Source of the DNA: an uncultured Pelagibacteraceae bacterium
GTDB lineage: Bacteria; Pseudomonadota; Alphaproteobacteria; Pelagibacterales; Pelagibacteraceae
Direction: 5' to 3'
DNA: 64,000 nucleotides
Assembly: GCA_902581795.1 (NCBI GenBank)
Contig: CACHPL010000003.1
Location: 32,001 to 96,000 of the forward strand
Part shown: piece by piece, positions 55,057 through 64,000 of the stretch
Numbering within the stretch: the stretch's first letter is position 1
Layout: each line of letters begins with the position of its first letter
Program-made: the position numbers and the translations under genes
The notes under the pieces: model-generated
The model's input: the letters and a program-made list of their open reading frames with translations, nothing else
Told to the model about the DNA's origin: nothing
Databases searched by the model: none

Positions 55057-56217
55057 CTAATTTTTTTTAAATAGCTTTTGGTATTCAATAAATGTGGAAT
55101 AACACATTTTTTCGACATCAAATTTTTTTAATACGTTTTTCCTACCTTCATTTCCTATAGATTGCAACTCGCTTTTATCCATTACCATAAGTTTATGCAA
55201 GTTCTCAGCAAGAGACTTAATATTATTATTTTTAAACAAGAATCCTGATTTGCCATCCATTATGGTCTCTTTTGAGCCACCTAAATCACTCGCTAAAATT
55301 GGTTTTTGCATTGATTGTGCTTCAACTGAAACCCTCCCAAATGCCTCGGGTTCAATTGATGAAGATACAACTAAATCTGATAAATAATAAATTATAGGAA
55401 TTTCCTTGAAATGAGTTAAAAAAATGATTTTTTTGTTAAGTTGATACCTTTCAACCATCGAAAGTAATTTTTTATAGTAAACCTTTCTTCCTTGATGAGA
55501 CCCAAGAATTACTGCTTGGAAATTTTCTATTCCATATTCTTTTCTTAATAAATTTAAAGCTTCAATAAACATTTCCTGCCCCTTCCATCTAGTTAATCTA
55601 CCTGGTAATAATATTTTGAAATTTTCAGAACTTATATTAAATTTTGTGCTAAACTCTTTTATTTTATCATCAGTGATATTTGAATTACTATAATATTCAG
55701 TATTTATGCCTCTAAAAATTACAAGAAGTTTTTTTTTGTTATTCAATAAATTTGAGTAATTTTCATTAATATGATCAAATATAAAATTCGACCCTGCTAT
55801 TATTAGATCAGATCTTATCATAACAGAGTTATAAAATTTTTTCAGCTTATTACTAAAGTTGTATGTACCATGAAAAGTTGTAACAAATTTCCTTCTTGTA
55901 ATTTTACAAGATAGCAGGCAGGACCATGCGGGTGCCCTGCTTCTTGCATGCACTATGTCAATATTTAAAATTAAAATAATAAGAGAAATTAAAATAACAT
56001 TAACTAAAATTAAAATTGGGTTTTTTGAGTGGACTGGTAATCTTAATACTTTGACTTTATTTTTCCTTACAAATTTTAGAAGAGGCCCCCCGCTAGTAAT
56101 TATATATGACTTACAATCTTTTTCCGCTAAATAATGCGCAAGATCATAGCAACCTGTTTCAGCTCCTCCATAACCTAATTTTGGAATAACTTGTAAAACT
56201 TTTATTTTAGATGACAT
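55057..56217 (-). CDS. Glycosyltransferase family 4 protein
   Basis: A 386-residue GT-B enzyme. The N-domain begins VLQVIPKLGYGGAETGCYDLA. The C-domain has FKILLPGRLTRWKGQEMFIEAL and the donor-binding EPEAFGRVSVEAQSMQKPILASD, with the E(x)7E pattern. It probably builds a surface polysaccharide or lipid-linked sugar from a nucleotide sugar; the substrate is unknown. The stop is next to the thrS start codon, so it may share its transcript although the function differs. Confidence 0.9.
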   Translation of the reverse strand: MSSKIKVLQVIPKLGYGGAETGCYDLAHYLAEKDCKSYIITSGGPLLKFVRKNKVKVLRLPVHSKNPILILVNVILISLIILILNIDIVHARSRAPAWSCLLSCKITRRKFVTTFHGTYNFSNKLKKFYNSVMIRSDLIIAGSNFIFDHINENYSNLLNNKKKLLVIFRGINTEYYSNSNITDDKIKEFSTKFNISSENFKILLPGRLTRWKGQEMFIEALNLLRKEYGIENFQAVILGSHQGRKVYYKKLLSMVERYQLNKKIIFLTHFKEIPIIYYLSDLVVSSSIEPEAFGRVSVEAQSMQKPILASDLGGSKETIMDGKSGFLFKNNNIKSLAENLHKLMVMDKSELQSIGNEGRKNVLKKFDVEKMCYSTFIEYQKLFKKN

Positions 56218-56260
56218 ATGGTAAATATATATTATATCAGATTACTCAAATAAAATTTAC

Positions 56261-57037
56261 ATGAAAAAATTTAAATATCTTAAAATCTCAAAGACTAAAA
56301 AACTTAGATATATAGACAATTATTACAAAGAAAAACTATATATAATTTTTTTACCTGGCTTTATGTCCGATATTGATGGGGAAAAGCCTACTGCATTTAG
56401 AAAGTATGCAAAGAAAAATAAATTAGGATATTTAGCAATAGAATATTCTGGCCACGGTAAATCATCCGGGGTGTTTACCAAAGGAAATATTAGTGAGTGG
56501 TCCAATGATGCTGAAAGATCTATAAAAAAAATTGTTAAAAAAAATAGTTTTATTTTAATTGGTTCCAGTATGGGTTCATGGATTTCTTTGAATCAGTTCA
56601 AATCTTTTAAAAAACAAATTAAGGGTTTTGTTGGGATTGGTTCTGCCCCTGAATTTCTAGAAAAGTTGATGTGGAAAAAATTTCCAAAAAAGATAAAGAA
56701 AGAAATAAAAGAAAAAGGTGTAAGTATAATTAAGCACGGAGATTCAAAATTCAAAAAAAGACAATATGAGTACCCTATTACTTATCAATTAATTAAAGAT
56801 GGAAGAAAAAATAAAATTTTATCAAAAAAAATTAAACTTAAAATAAGTGTAACAATGTTTCATGGTCAAAAAGATGAGGTGGTTCCAGTTTCGTTTTCAA
56901 AAAATGTATTAAAAATTTTTCCAAATGCTAAAAAAAAACTTTTTATTGTAAAAAATGGTGATCATAGTCTTTCAAATAAAAAAAGTCTAAAAAAAATAAT
57001 TATTGAGTTAAAAAAAATTGTTAAGGATGTTTCTTAG
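56261..57037 (+). CDS. Alpha/beta hydrolase (ABHD10-like)
   Basis: A 258-residue serine hydrolase. The oxyanion region is FLPGFMSDIDGEKPTAF, the nucleophile elbow is GSSMGSW, the acid is in GQKDEVVP and the His in NGDHSLSN. The family includes thioesterases and depalmitoylases; a bacterial substrate is not known. It is divergent from the glycosyltransferase across 43 bases and converges on gltB with a four-base TTAG stop overlap. Confidence 0.85.
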   Translation: MKKFKYLKISKTKKLRYIDNYYKEKLYIIFLPGFMSDIDGEKPTAFRKYAKKNKLGYLAIEYSGHGKSSGVFTKGNISEWSNDAERSIKKIVKKNSFILIGSSMGSWISLNQFKSFKKQIKGFVGIGSAPEFLEKLMWKKFPKKIKKEIKEKGVSIIKHGDSKFKKRQYEYPITYQLIKDGRKNKILSKKIKLKISVTMFHGQKDEVVPVSFSKNVLKIFPNAKKKLFIVKNGDHSLSNKKSLKKIIIELKKIVKDVS

Positions 57038-60000
57038 CTTGCCAAAGAGGATTTAGATTTAAAACCAATGGGACTTTCTAGTTTATCTAACATTTCAGTT
57101 GGACATACTTGTTTGAAATTTTTTACCTCTAATAGGAAATTATTGAGTATTTTTTTTGCTATTTTTGAATCGGTTTCTAAAACATACTCTTCAATCAATT
57201 TTTTCAATTTTGATTTCCAAAAATCAGTTTCGGGTGCCTGCCATATTACTGAAGTTGGATTTACGTAATTTTCAAAATTGTTTTGAGGATCGTATACAAA
57301 AGCCATTCCACCTGTCATACCAGCTGCAAAATTATCACCAACTTTGCCTAAAATTACTATCTGCCCACCAGTCATATATTCACACCCATTAGCATCACAA
57401 CCTTCAACTACAGCTATACCGCCAGAATTTCTAACTGCAAATCTTTCTCCTGCTTTGCCCGATGCAAATAATTTTCCTGATGTTGCTCCGTATAATACCG
57501 TGTTTCCTATTATAGTGTTCTCGTCAGTTTTAAAATTATCTGTCAAAGGTTTAACTACAATGGTTCCTCCTGACAAACCTTTGGCAACATAATCATTAGC
57601 GTCGCCTAAAAGTTTAATTTTGATGTTCTTTGACAAAAATGCACCTAAAGATTGTCCAGCTGATCCTATTAAATTTATACTTACTTTTTTTTCTGAGATA
57701 TTTTCTGAAAGATTTTTAAACAAGTAATGAGATAACTTGGTACCAACTGCTCTATCTGTATTTTTAACTTTTGCTTCAAAAATTACTTCTTTTTTATCTT
57801 TTATTTTTTCCTTTATATCTTTCCAAACATTTTCATCAATATTATTGTCTGGAACTGGGTTGATTATATTTTGTGAAGAAAACCTTTTATTTTCTCCAGG
57901 GTCTGCTTGAACCAACATTGGGTTTAAATCTAAATCATCAAGGTTTGGTGAGCCCCTGCTAACTTGATAAAGCAGATCTGATCTGCCAATTATCTCTTCT
58001 AAAGATTTAAATCCAAGAGAAGCAAGAATCTCTCGGACCTCCATCGCAACAAAAGTAAAAAAATTTACAACCTTATCTGGAGTTCCTGAAAATTTTTCTC
58101 TAAGCTTTTTATCCTGTGTACAAACTCCAACTGGGCAAGTATTAGAGTGACATTGTCTAACCATTATACAGCCCATTGCTATTAAAGATGATGTGCCCAT
58201 ACCAAATTCCTCGGCACCCATCATTGCAGCCATTACAACATCCCTACCAGTTTTTATTCCACCGTCTGTTCTTAATGTAACTTTATGTCTTAATTGATTT
58301 AAAGTTAAAATTTGGTTTGCCTCTGTCAGCCCTAACTCCCAAGGTATACCAGCATACTTAACACTAGTTTGTGGACTAGCTCCAGTGCCACCGGAGTGAC
58401 CAGAAATTAAAATAATATCTGCTTTAGCCTTAGCAACGCCTGCTGCTATAGTTCCTATTCCTGTAGATGCAACTAACTTTACTCCTACTCTGGCTGTTGG
58501 GTTAATTTGTTTCAAATCATAAATTAACTGGGCCAAGTCCTCTATCGAATAAATATCGTGATGTGGAGGAGGTGATATTAAAGTTACCCCGGGTGTTGAG
58601 TGTCTTAATTTAGCTATTTCTTTAGTAACTTTAAATCCTGGTAACTGTCCGCCTTCTCCAGGTTTAGCTCCTTGGGCAATTTTAATCTCAATTTCTTTAC
58701 AATTATTCAAATATTTTATTGTAACTCCAAACCTAGCAGATGCCACTTGTTTGACTTTTGAATTAGATGAGTCTCCGTTTTTAAGAATTTTAAATCTATT
58801 TTCGTCTTCTCCTCCTTCTCCACTACATGAAGAACCTTTTATTCTATTCATGCCAGTTGCCAAAGTTTCATGTGCCTCTGATGAAAGAGCACCGTGAGAC
58901 ATGCTGCCACTACCAAATCTTGGCGTAATTTTTTCAACAGGTTCCACTTCTTCTAATTTTATTGGCTTTTTATTTTTTCTAAATTCAAGAAGATCTCTTA
59001 GATTTGTTGGGTTTAAATTGTTTATTCCTGAAGTGTATCTTTTAAACATTTCATATGAATTTTTTCCAACAGAGTTTTGAAGGAGGTGAATCAAGCTGCC
59101 TTGAAATTGATGATCTTCGCCTGTTTTTCTGTATTTATAAAGACCGCCAATTGGCAATACCGTAACATTTTTTTGAAAAGCCTTTAAATGAATTTCTCTT
59201 ACTTTTTTTTCAATTCCTAGAACTCCGATTCCTGAAATTCTAGAAATCATTCCAGGAAAATATTCTTCTACCAAGCCTCTACTTAAACCGACAGCTTCAA
59301 AATTACATCCTCCCCTATAAGAACTCAAAACTGATATTCCCATTTTAGACATTATTTTTAGCAAGCCAGCATTTATAGATTTTTTAAATCTTAAAACACA
59401 AGTATCAAAGTCATATGTGCCAAATAATCTTTTTTCAAATCTTTGAAATATACTATCAATTGCAAGATATGGATTTACAGTAGTCGCGCCTACACCAACT
59501 AATACCGCAAATGAATGGGTGTCCATTGCTTCAGAAGTTTGAACGTTTATAGATGCATATCCCCTTATACTTAGTTTAACTAAATTTGAATGCACCGCTC
59601 CTACCGCTAAAATCATTGGCACTATTGCTCTTTGTTCTGATATATTTTGATCTGATAAGATTAAATGATTTGCTCCTTCTCTTACTGCTATTTCAGCTTC
59701 ATTTCTTATTTTTTCAATTCTTGATTTTAGATTATCTTTCAAATCAAAAGTGCAATCGATAATTCTAACTTTATCAGCAAATATTTTTTTAAATTTCTTT
59801 AATTGAGAATTTGTTAAAATAGGACTATCTAAAACATAGATATTGTCCTTTGTTAAATTTGCAAAGTCTAAAATATTTCCTAAATTTCCGAATCTTGTTT
59901 TTAGACTCATTACCTTGTTTTCTCTTAAAGAATCTATAGGAGGATTGGTTACCTGGCTAAAGTTTTGTCTAAAATAATGAGAGATTGGTCTATAATGATT

Positions 60001-61530
60001 TGATAGAACAGCAACAGGGGTGTCATCTCCCATTGATCCAGTTGCTTCCTTTGCATCCTCTACCATTGGGTGAAGAATTAATTCTAAATCTTCTATACTA
60101 TAACCTGAAAGATATTGTCTTTTTCTTAGTTCGTCATTAGAGAAATTAAAAAATTCTTTTTCAGTTGTAATTTTTTTATCTAAGTGGATTATTTGTTTAT
60201 GAAATTTTTTGTAATCTTTGGATAAATAGTCTTTTATTTCTTTATCTTTATAAATTAAACCTTTTTTTAGATTAACCGCAATCAGTTGTCCTGGGCCTAA
60301 TCTACCTTTAGATAAAATTTTACTCTCAGGTATCTGCACCATTCCTGTTTCTGATCCAGCACAGAATATATTATCTGAAGTCACAGAATATCTTAGAGGT
60401 CTAAGTCCATTTCTATCTGTTGCAGCAATGGCCCACTTGCTATCTGTGGCACAGACTGCTGCGGGGCCATCCCATGGCTCAATTGCGCTATTTAAAATAT
60501 CAAAAAGTTGTTGATGTGACTTTGGTAAAATTTTATTTCTTTTCGACCATGCGTCTGGCATCATCATTAATTTTATGAGAGGTACTGGTTTTCCAGAATG
60601 GATTAATAATTCAAAAACATTGTCCAGTGCAGCAGAATCTGAATTGCCTGGAGTAATAACGGGTTTCAAGTCATCTACATTTTGAAATAAATCGCTGGAC
60701 ATATCTTGTTCGTGTATTTTCATCCAATTAACATTTCCTTTTAACGTATTTATTTCACCGTTATGAGCTAGGCACCTAAAAGGTTGGGCAAGCTTCCAGC
60801 TAGGGAAAGTATTTGTTGAAAATCTTTGATGAAAAATTGCAAATCTCGAAATAAATCTTTTATCTTTTAAATCAGAATAAAAATCTGACAAAGCCTCAGC
60901 TAAAAACATTCCTTTGTAAATTATTGATCTAGAACTTAGAGAGCATATGTAAAAATCGTTTATTTGCTGACTTCTAGTGATTTTTAATATTTTTTTTCTA
61001 GATACAAAAAGCAAACGTTCTAAAGTATTTCTGTCGATCTTATCATTACTTTTAAAAATAACTTGTGTAATCTCAGGCCTATTTGAGTCTGCGGTTGAGC
61101 CTAAAACGCTTGGATTTACCGGAACCTGTCTCCAACCATAAATATAAAAATTATTTTCAAGAAGAACTTTTTCCACTATCGTTTTAGATTTTTCTTGCTC
61201 AGAATATTCTGTTCTTGGTAAGAAAATCATACCAACACATATTTCTTCTCCGCCATTGTGATTGTGCCCAGTATCTCTAATTTTTTCTAAGAAGAATTCT
61301 TTTGGAATTTCAACACAAATTCCTGCTCCATCCCCTGATTTTCCATCTGCATCGACTGCTCCTCTATGCCAAACTGCTTTCAAGGAGTCTATTCCGTACT
61401 GAACAACTTCTCTTTTCTTTTTTCCATCAAGAGAAGCGATTAATCCTACTCCACAAGCATCATGTTCTTGTGAACTATTATATATATAGTTATCTTCTAA
61501 AAGTTTTTTATTTTTTAAGTAATTCTTCAT
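57034..61530 (-). CDS. gltB: Glutamate synthase large subunit
   Basis: GltB makes two glutamates from glutamine and 2-oxoglutarate. The 1498-residue precursor has a short propeptide ending before the catalytic Cys (EHDACGVGLIASLDGKK), a class II amidotransferase domain (1 to about 430), a central domain, the FMN/2-oxoglutarate synthase barrel (GEGGEDENRFKIL, KPGEGGQLPG, ISGHSGGTGASPQTS) with [3Fe-4S] Cys in CIMVRQCHSNTCPVGVCT, and a C-terminal beta-helix (GDNFAAGMTGGMAFVYD). It overlaps gltD by 4 bases. Confidence 0.98.
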   Translation of the reverse strand: MKNYLKNKKLLEDNYIYNSSQEHDACGVGLIASLDGKKKREVVQYGIDSLKAVWHRGAVDADGKSGDGAGICVEIPKEFFLEKIRDTGHNHNGGEEICVGMIFLPRTEYSEQEKSKTIVEKVLLENNFYIYGWRQVPVNPSVLGSTADSNRPEITQVIFKSNDKIDRNTLERLLFVSRKKILKITRSQQINDFYICSLSSRSIIYKGMFLAEALSDFYSDLKDKRFISRFAIFHQRFSTNTFPSWKLAQPFRCLAHNGEINTLKGNVNWMKIHEQDMSSDLFQNVDDLKPVITPGNSDSAALDNVFELLIHSGKPVPLIKLMMMPDAWSKRNKILPKSHQQLFDILNSAIEPWDGPAAVCATDSKWAIAATDRNGLRPLRYSVTSDNIFCAGSETGMVQIPESKILSKGRLGPGQLIAVNLKKGLIYKDKEIKDYLSKDYKKFHKQIIHLDKKITTEKEFFNFSNDELRKRQYLSGYSIEDLELILHPMVEDAKEATGSMGDDTPVAVLSNHYRPISHYFRQNFSQVTNPPIDSLRENKVMSLKTRFGNLGNILDFANLTKDNIYVLDSPILTNSQLKKFKKIFADKVRIIDCTFDLKDNLKSRIEKIRNEAEIAVREGANHLILSDQNISEQRAIVPMILAVGAVHSNLVKLSIRGYASINVQTSEAMDTHSFAVLVGVGATTVNPYLAIDSIFQRFEKRLFGTYDFDTCVLRFKKSINAGLLKIMSKMGISVLSSYRGGCNFEAVGLSRGLVEEYFPGMISRISGIGVLGIEKKVREIHLKAFQKNVTVLPIGGLYKYRKTGEDHQFQGSLIHLLQNSVGKNSYEMFKRYTSGINNLNPTNLRDLLEFRKNKKPIKLEEVEPVEKITPRFGSGSMSHGALSSEAHETLATGMNRIKGSSCSGEGGEDENRFKILKNGDSSNSKVKQVASARFGVTIKYLNNCKEIEIKIAQGAKPGEGGQLPGFKVTKEIAKLRHSTPGVTLISPPPHHDIYSIEDLAQLIYDLKQINPTARVGVKLVASTGIGTIAAGVAKAKADIILISGHSGGTGASPQTSVKYAGIPWELGLTEANQILTLNQLRHKVTLRTDGGIKTGRDVVMAAMMGAEEFGMGTSSLIAMGCIMVRQCHSNTCPVGVCTQDKKLREKFSGTPDKVVNFFTFVAMEVREILASLGFKSLEEIIGRSDLLYQVSRGSPNLDDLDLNPMLVQADPGENKRFSSQNIINPVPDNNIDENVWKDIKEKIKDKKEVIFEAKVKNTDRAVGTKLSHYLFKNLSENISEKKVSINLIGSAGQSLGAFLSKNIKIKLLGDANDYVAKGLSGGTIVVKPLTDNFKTDENTIIGNTVLYGATSGKLFASGKAGERFAVRNSGGIAVVEGCDANGCEYMTGGQIVILGKVGDNFAAGMTGGMAFVYDPQNNFENYVNPTSVIWQAPETDFWKSKLKKLIEEYVLETDSKIAKKILNNFLLEVKNFKQVCPTEMLDKLESPIGFKSKSSLAS

Positions 61531-62966
61531 GCTGCAAATTCTTTTTTTGATAAATTTGAATTTAGATATTTTTCAATCTGAACCGCGGCATCCCTACCGT
61601 CTCTAATAGCCCATACTACCAAAGATGCTCCTCTTACTATGTCACCAGCTGCAAAGACTCCTGGAATATTTGTTTGCATAGATTTCAAATCAATTTTTAT
61701 AGTGCCCCATTTTGAAACTGCAAGATTTTCTGAATTAAATAACTTTGGGATATTTTCAGGATCAAAGCCTAGTGCTTTTATAACCATATCAGAGTCAATT
61801 TTATAATTTGAATTTTCAATTAATGTAGGTTTTCTTCTTCCAGAAGCATCTGGGTTTCCTAATTTCATTTTTTGAACCTCTACTGCTTCCACCTGATTTT
61901 CGCCTAAAAATTTACTAGGACTTGAAAGCCAAAGAAATTCTACACCTTCTTCTATTGCATTTCCAACTTCTCTTGCTGAACCAGGCATATTTTCCCTGTC
62001 TCTTCTATATAAACACTTTACTGACTTAGCTTTTTGTCTTACTGCAGTTCTTACACAATCCATCGCAGTATCTCCTCCTCCAATAACAACTATATTTTTA
62101 TTTTCTGCATTTAACGTTCCATTTTCAAACAATTGGACTTTGTCACCTAAACCTTTTTTATTTGATGCGGTTAAAAAATCCATTGCAGGAAAAATATTTT
62201 TTAATTGATTGCCAAAAATTTCTATATTCCTTGCTTTATAAACACCAGTTGCAATTAAAATAGCATTGTGTTTTTTTCTTAAATCCTCTAATGATGAGTC
62301 TCTTCCAACTTCAAAATTTTGGACAAATTTTATTCCTGAATCTTTTAAAAGTTTAGTTCTTCTTTCCACAACAAATTTTTCTAATTTAAAGTTAGGTATT
62401 CCGTAAATTAACAAACCTCCGGGTCTATCGTAACGATCGTATATAGTAACTTTAAAGCCAATTTTTCTTAACTCTTCAGCACAGGCTAATCCTGCGGGAC
62501 CTGCCCCTATTATCCCTACTGATTGAGATTTTTCTTTTTTTAATTTAATTGGTTTTACCCAACCCTTCTCCCAAGCTGTATCTGTTATATATTTTTCAAC
62601 CGATCCAATTGTAACTGTTCCATGTCCTGATTGCTCTATTACGCAATTTCCTTCACATAATCTATCCTGAGGACATATTCTCCCACATACTTCGGGCATA
62701 TTATTTGTACTTTGAGATAATTCGTATGCATCTTTGAGTCTTCCTTCAGCAGTTAATTTTAACCAATCCGGTATATTGTTTTGTAGTGGGCAATGAACTT
62801 GGCAAAATGGGACACCACACTGAGAACATCTGCTAGACTGCTCTTTTGCCTTCTCGCTGATGTATTCTCCATAAATTTCTTTAAAATCCTCACTTCTATT
62901 TTCAACAGACCTTTTAGGGGGTGTTTGTTGACCTATTTTTACAAATTTTAACATTTTTTCTGACAT
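61527..62966 (-). CDS. gltD: Glutamate synthase small subunit
   Basis: GltD passes NADPH electrons to GltB. I start at the ATG 62966 (MSEKMLKFVKIGQQTPPKRS); an ATG 18 bases upstream adds MFYLKN, which is not conserved. The 479-residue protein has the N-terminal [4Fe-4S] Cys set (CSQCGVPFCQVHCPLQNNIP, GRICPQDRLCEGNCV), an FAD site (SVGIIGAGPAGLACAEELRK) and an NADPH site (NIVVIGGGDTAMDCVRTA). It starts 169 bases from uppP on the other strand. Confidence 0.96.
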   Translation of the reverse strand: MSEKMLKFVKIGQQTPPKRSVENRSEDFKEIYGEYISEKAKEQSSRCSQCGVPFCQVHCPLQNNIPDWLKLTAEGRLKDAYELSQSTNNMPEVCGRICPQDRLCEGNCVIEQSGHGTVTIGSVEKYITDTAWEKGWVKPIKLKKEKSQSVGIIGAGPAGLACAEELRKIGFKVTIYDRYDRPGGLLIYGIPNFKLEKFVVERRTKLLKDSGIKFVQNFEVGRDSSLEDLRKKHNAILIATGVYKARNIEIFGNQLKNIFPAMDFLTASNKKGLGDKVQLFENGTLNAENKNIVVIGGGDTAMDCVRTAVRQKAKSVKCLYRRDRENMPGSAREVGNAIEEGVEFLWLSSPSKFLGENQVEAVEVQKMKLGNPDASGRRKPTLIENSNYKIDSDMVIKALGFDPENIPKLFNSENLAVSKWGTIKIDLKSMQTNIPGVFAAGDIVRGASLVVWAIRDGRDAAVQIEKYLNSNLSKKEFAA

Positions 62967-63013
62967 ATTTTTAAGGTAAAACAAAATTGGGTTAATTTGA
63001 AGAACATTTAGGT

Positions 63014-63046
63014 CAATGCTACGTACCTATTTTTATAAAAGCATTG
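63014..63046. promoter_or_regulatory. Inverted repeat in gltD/uppP spacer
   Basis: CAATGCT (63014-63020) and AGCATTG (63040-63046) are perfect 7-bp inverted arms, 19 bases apart, between gltD and uppP. It could be an operator pair or a hairpin; nothing more can be shown. Confidence 0.3.
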
Positions 63047-63066
63047 AATTTACTTGATTTTTTTAA

Positions 63067-63083
63067 TGCATGGCTGCCATGCA
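63067..63083. promoter_or_regulatory. Perfect G+C-rich palindrome upstream of uppP (operator candidate)
   Basis: TGCATGGC-T-GCCATGCA is a perfect inverted repeat of 8-bp arms around one base. In a region of mostly A and T this is striking. It lies 52 bases before the uppP ATG and about 100 before gltD, both plausible regulator targets. The regulator is unknown. Confidence 0.5.
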
Positions 63084-63134
63084 ATATGTTGGATGATATA
63101 AATTACATAATTAAATATAAAAACTCATTAGCTT

Positions 63135-63902
63135 ATGGAAACTTTTTTTCAAATATTAACAATATCAATAGTTCAAGGTGTAACAGAATTTTTACCCGTC
63201 AGCTCTTCAGCTCATTTAGTTTTAATTTCAAATTTCTTTAAACTAAAAGGGCAAGAACTATTGTTAAATATAAGTGCACATGTAGGCTCATTATTTGCGG
63301 TAATTTTTTTCTTTAAAAAAGAAATTGCAAATTTTGAAAAAAATAAAAAGCTTTTTTTTAAGATAATCCTAGCTTCAATTCCATTATTTTTCTTTGGTTA
63401 TTTAACAGTAAAGCTTAACTTAGTTTCTGAATTAAGAACATATAAAGTTATAGGTTGGACAACAATAACTTTTGGTATTCTTCTCTACTTTGCGGATAAA
63501 TTTAGTACAAATCATAAAATTAAAGAAAATTTTTCTTCTAAAAATGCTGTTTTATTAGGATTCTTTCAAGTATTAGCATTAATACCTGGGGTAAGTAGAT
63601 CTGGAATAATAATGACTGGAGCTAGATTACTAAAGTTTAATAGAGAAGACGCAGCAAAAATTTCTTTCTTAATGTCAATACCTGCGTTGGCTGGTACTGG
63701 AGTTTTTGGTGCCTATACTTTAATTGAAAAAGAAGATGTTATACTTAATATAAATTCAATTATTACTATATTTTTCTCTTTTATAATCTCTTACTTCACT
63801 ATGAAATACTTTATTATTTTTTTAAGAAGTTTCAATTTGAACCTTATAATTGGATATCGACTAATTTTGGGGTCAATTATACTTTTTATAACCTATTTAT
63901 AA
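63135..63902 (+). CDS. uppP: Undecaprenyl-diphosphatase (UppP/BacA)
   Basis: UppP removes a phosphate from undecaprenyl diphosphate to recycle the peptidoglycan lipid carrier. The 255-residue membrane protein has the catalytic motif SIVQGVTEFLPVSSSAHLVL near the N-terminus and the second one, LALIPGVSRSGIIMTGAR. About eight helices are visible. It is divergent from gltD. MurA in the same window starts the peptidoglycan pathway that this enzyme serves. Confidence 0.96.
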   Translation: METFFQILTISIVQGVTEFLPVSSSAHLVLISNFFKLKGQELLLNISAHVGSLFAVIFFFKKEIANFEKNKKLFFKIILASIPLFFFGYLTVKLNLVSELRTYKVIGWTTITFGILLYFADKFSTNHKIKENFSSKNAVLLGFFQVLALIPGVSRSGIIMTGARLLKFNREDAAKISFLMSIPALAGTGVFGAYTLIEKEDVILNINSIITIFFSFIISYFTMKYFIIFLRSFNLNLIIGYRLILGSIILFITYL

Positions 63903-63992
63903 AATTAGAGCCAAAAGTGTTAAAATAAGACCAACTAAAATAAAAAAAACCACTACAGCTTTTTCTAAAGGTAACTTAATTATAAACTTCAT
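63897..63992 (-). CDS. Possible 31-residue membrane peptide
   Basis: MKFIIKLPLEKAVVVFFILV, then GLILTLLALIL: a basic start and one long hydrophobic helix, a form seen in real small inner-membrane proteins. It overlaps the uppP end by 6 bases on the opposite strand. No ribosome site is obvious and the region beyond 63992 is at the edge of the window, so support is thin. Confidence 0.35.
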   Translation of the reverse strand: MKFIIKLPLEKAVVVFFILVGLILTLLALIL

Positions 63993-64000
63993 AAATTTCT

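Noticed and set aside
1-64000. CRISPR arrays, insertion sequences and rRNA genes
   Set aside because: I saw no regularly spaced repeats, no transposase motifs with terminal inverted repeats, and no rRNA signature sequence anywhere in the window.

Overview
The window is a compact, very AT-rich bacterial chromosome segment. I infer an alphaproteobacterium of the SAR11 (Pelagibacterales) type. The reasons are the strong A/T codon bias, spacers of 0-20 bases between most genes, and alphaproteobacterial gene orders: murA-DUF2948-hisD-infA-tRNA-Phe, class I lysyl-tRNA synthetase, prfA beside prmC, bolA/J-protein/cobS/cobT, and rpmH-rnpA-yidD-yidC. Species cannot be fixed from this sequence alone.

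Layout. 1-9949 is core: partial prmC, prfA, ispG, lysC, ubiG, a DUF1178 protein, argJ, secA, a LON-domain protein and a small membrane protein. 9989-12123 is a 2.1-kb accessory island bounded by a perfect 38-bp direct repeat of part of tRNA-Phe. It carries a 466-residue protein with a possible nuclease-like motif and a glycine-zipper membrane segment, a 22-residue membrane microprotein and a 132-residue orphan. 12065-16243 is a minus-strand core operon (two small orphans, dcd, murA, DUF2948, hisD, infA, tRNA-Phe). 16353-19579 holds tRNA-Thr, then an FkbM methyltransferase, a TPR-glycosyltransferase, a 52-residue membrane protein and a TVP38/TMEM64 protein. 19656-26513 is a long plus-strand run (rpmH, rnpA, yidD, yidC, argB, HAD phosphatase, dapD, dapE, HDAC-like). 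26531-30656 is minus (truA, fmt, def and two membrane-linked orphans). 30731-35904 holds aroK-aroB, bolA, a J-protein, cobS and cobT. 35906-40604 holds a queuosine-precursor transporter, rpmB, a TauE/SafE permease, pyrD and lysK. 40662-44307 holds trkH, an AmpG-like permease and an NlpC/P60 peptidase.

44442-46610 is a second 2.1-kb tRNA-bounded island. A degenerate 33-nt copy of the tRNA-Ser 3' end lies on its left and the intact tRNA-Ser(GGA) on its right. It carries a PhyH-type dioxygenase and a methyltransferase with visibly higher G+C. 46580-56217 is a minus-strand translation super-operon (glycosyltransferase, thrS, infC, rpmI, rplT, pheS, pheT, lepA, tRNA-Ser). 56261-63992 holds an alpha/beta hydrolase, gltB, gltD, uppP and a possible 31-residue membrane peptide.

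Most striking: two islands of nearly equal size (about 2.10 and 2.14 kb between repeat copies) use the same plan. Each has a tRNA on the minus strand at the right end, a tRNA fragment at the left end, plus-strand cargo, a -10 box followed by six T and then ATG, and no recombinase. Several membrane microproteins of 19-52 residues, an odd tRNA-Phe elbow, and three convergent gene pairs sharing a four-base stop overlap are also worth a second look.
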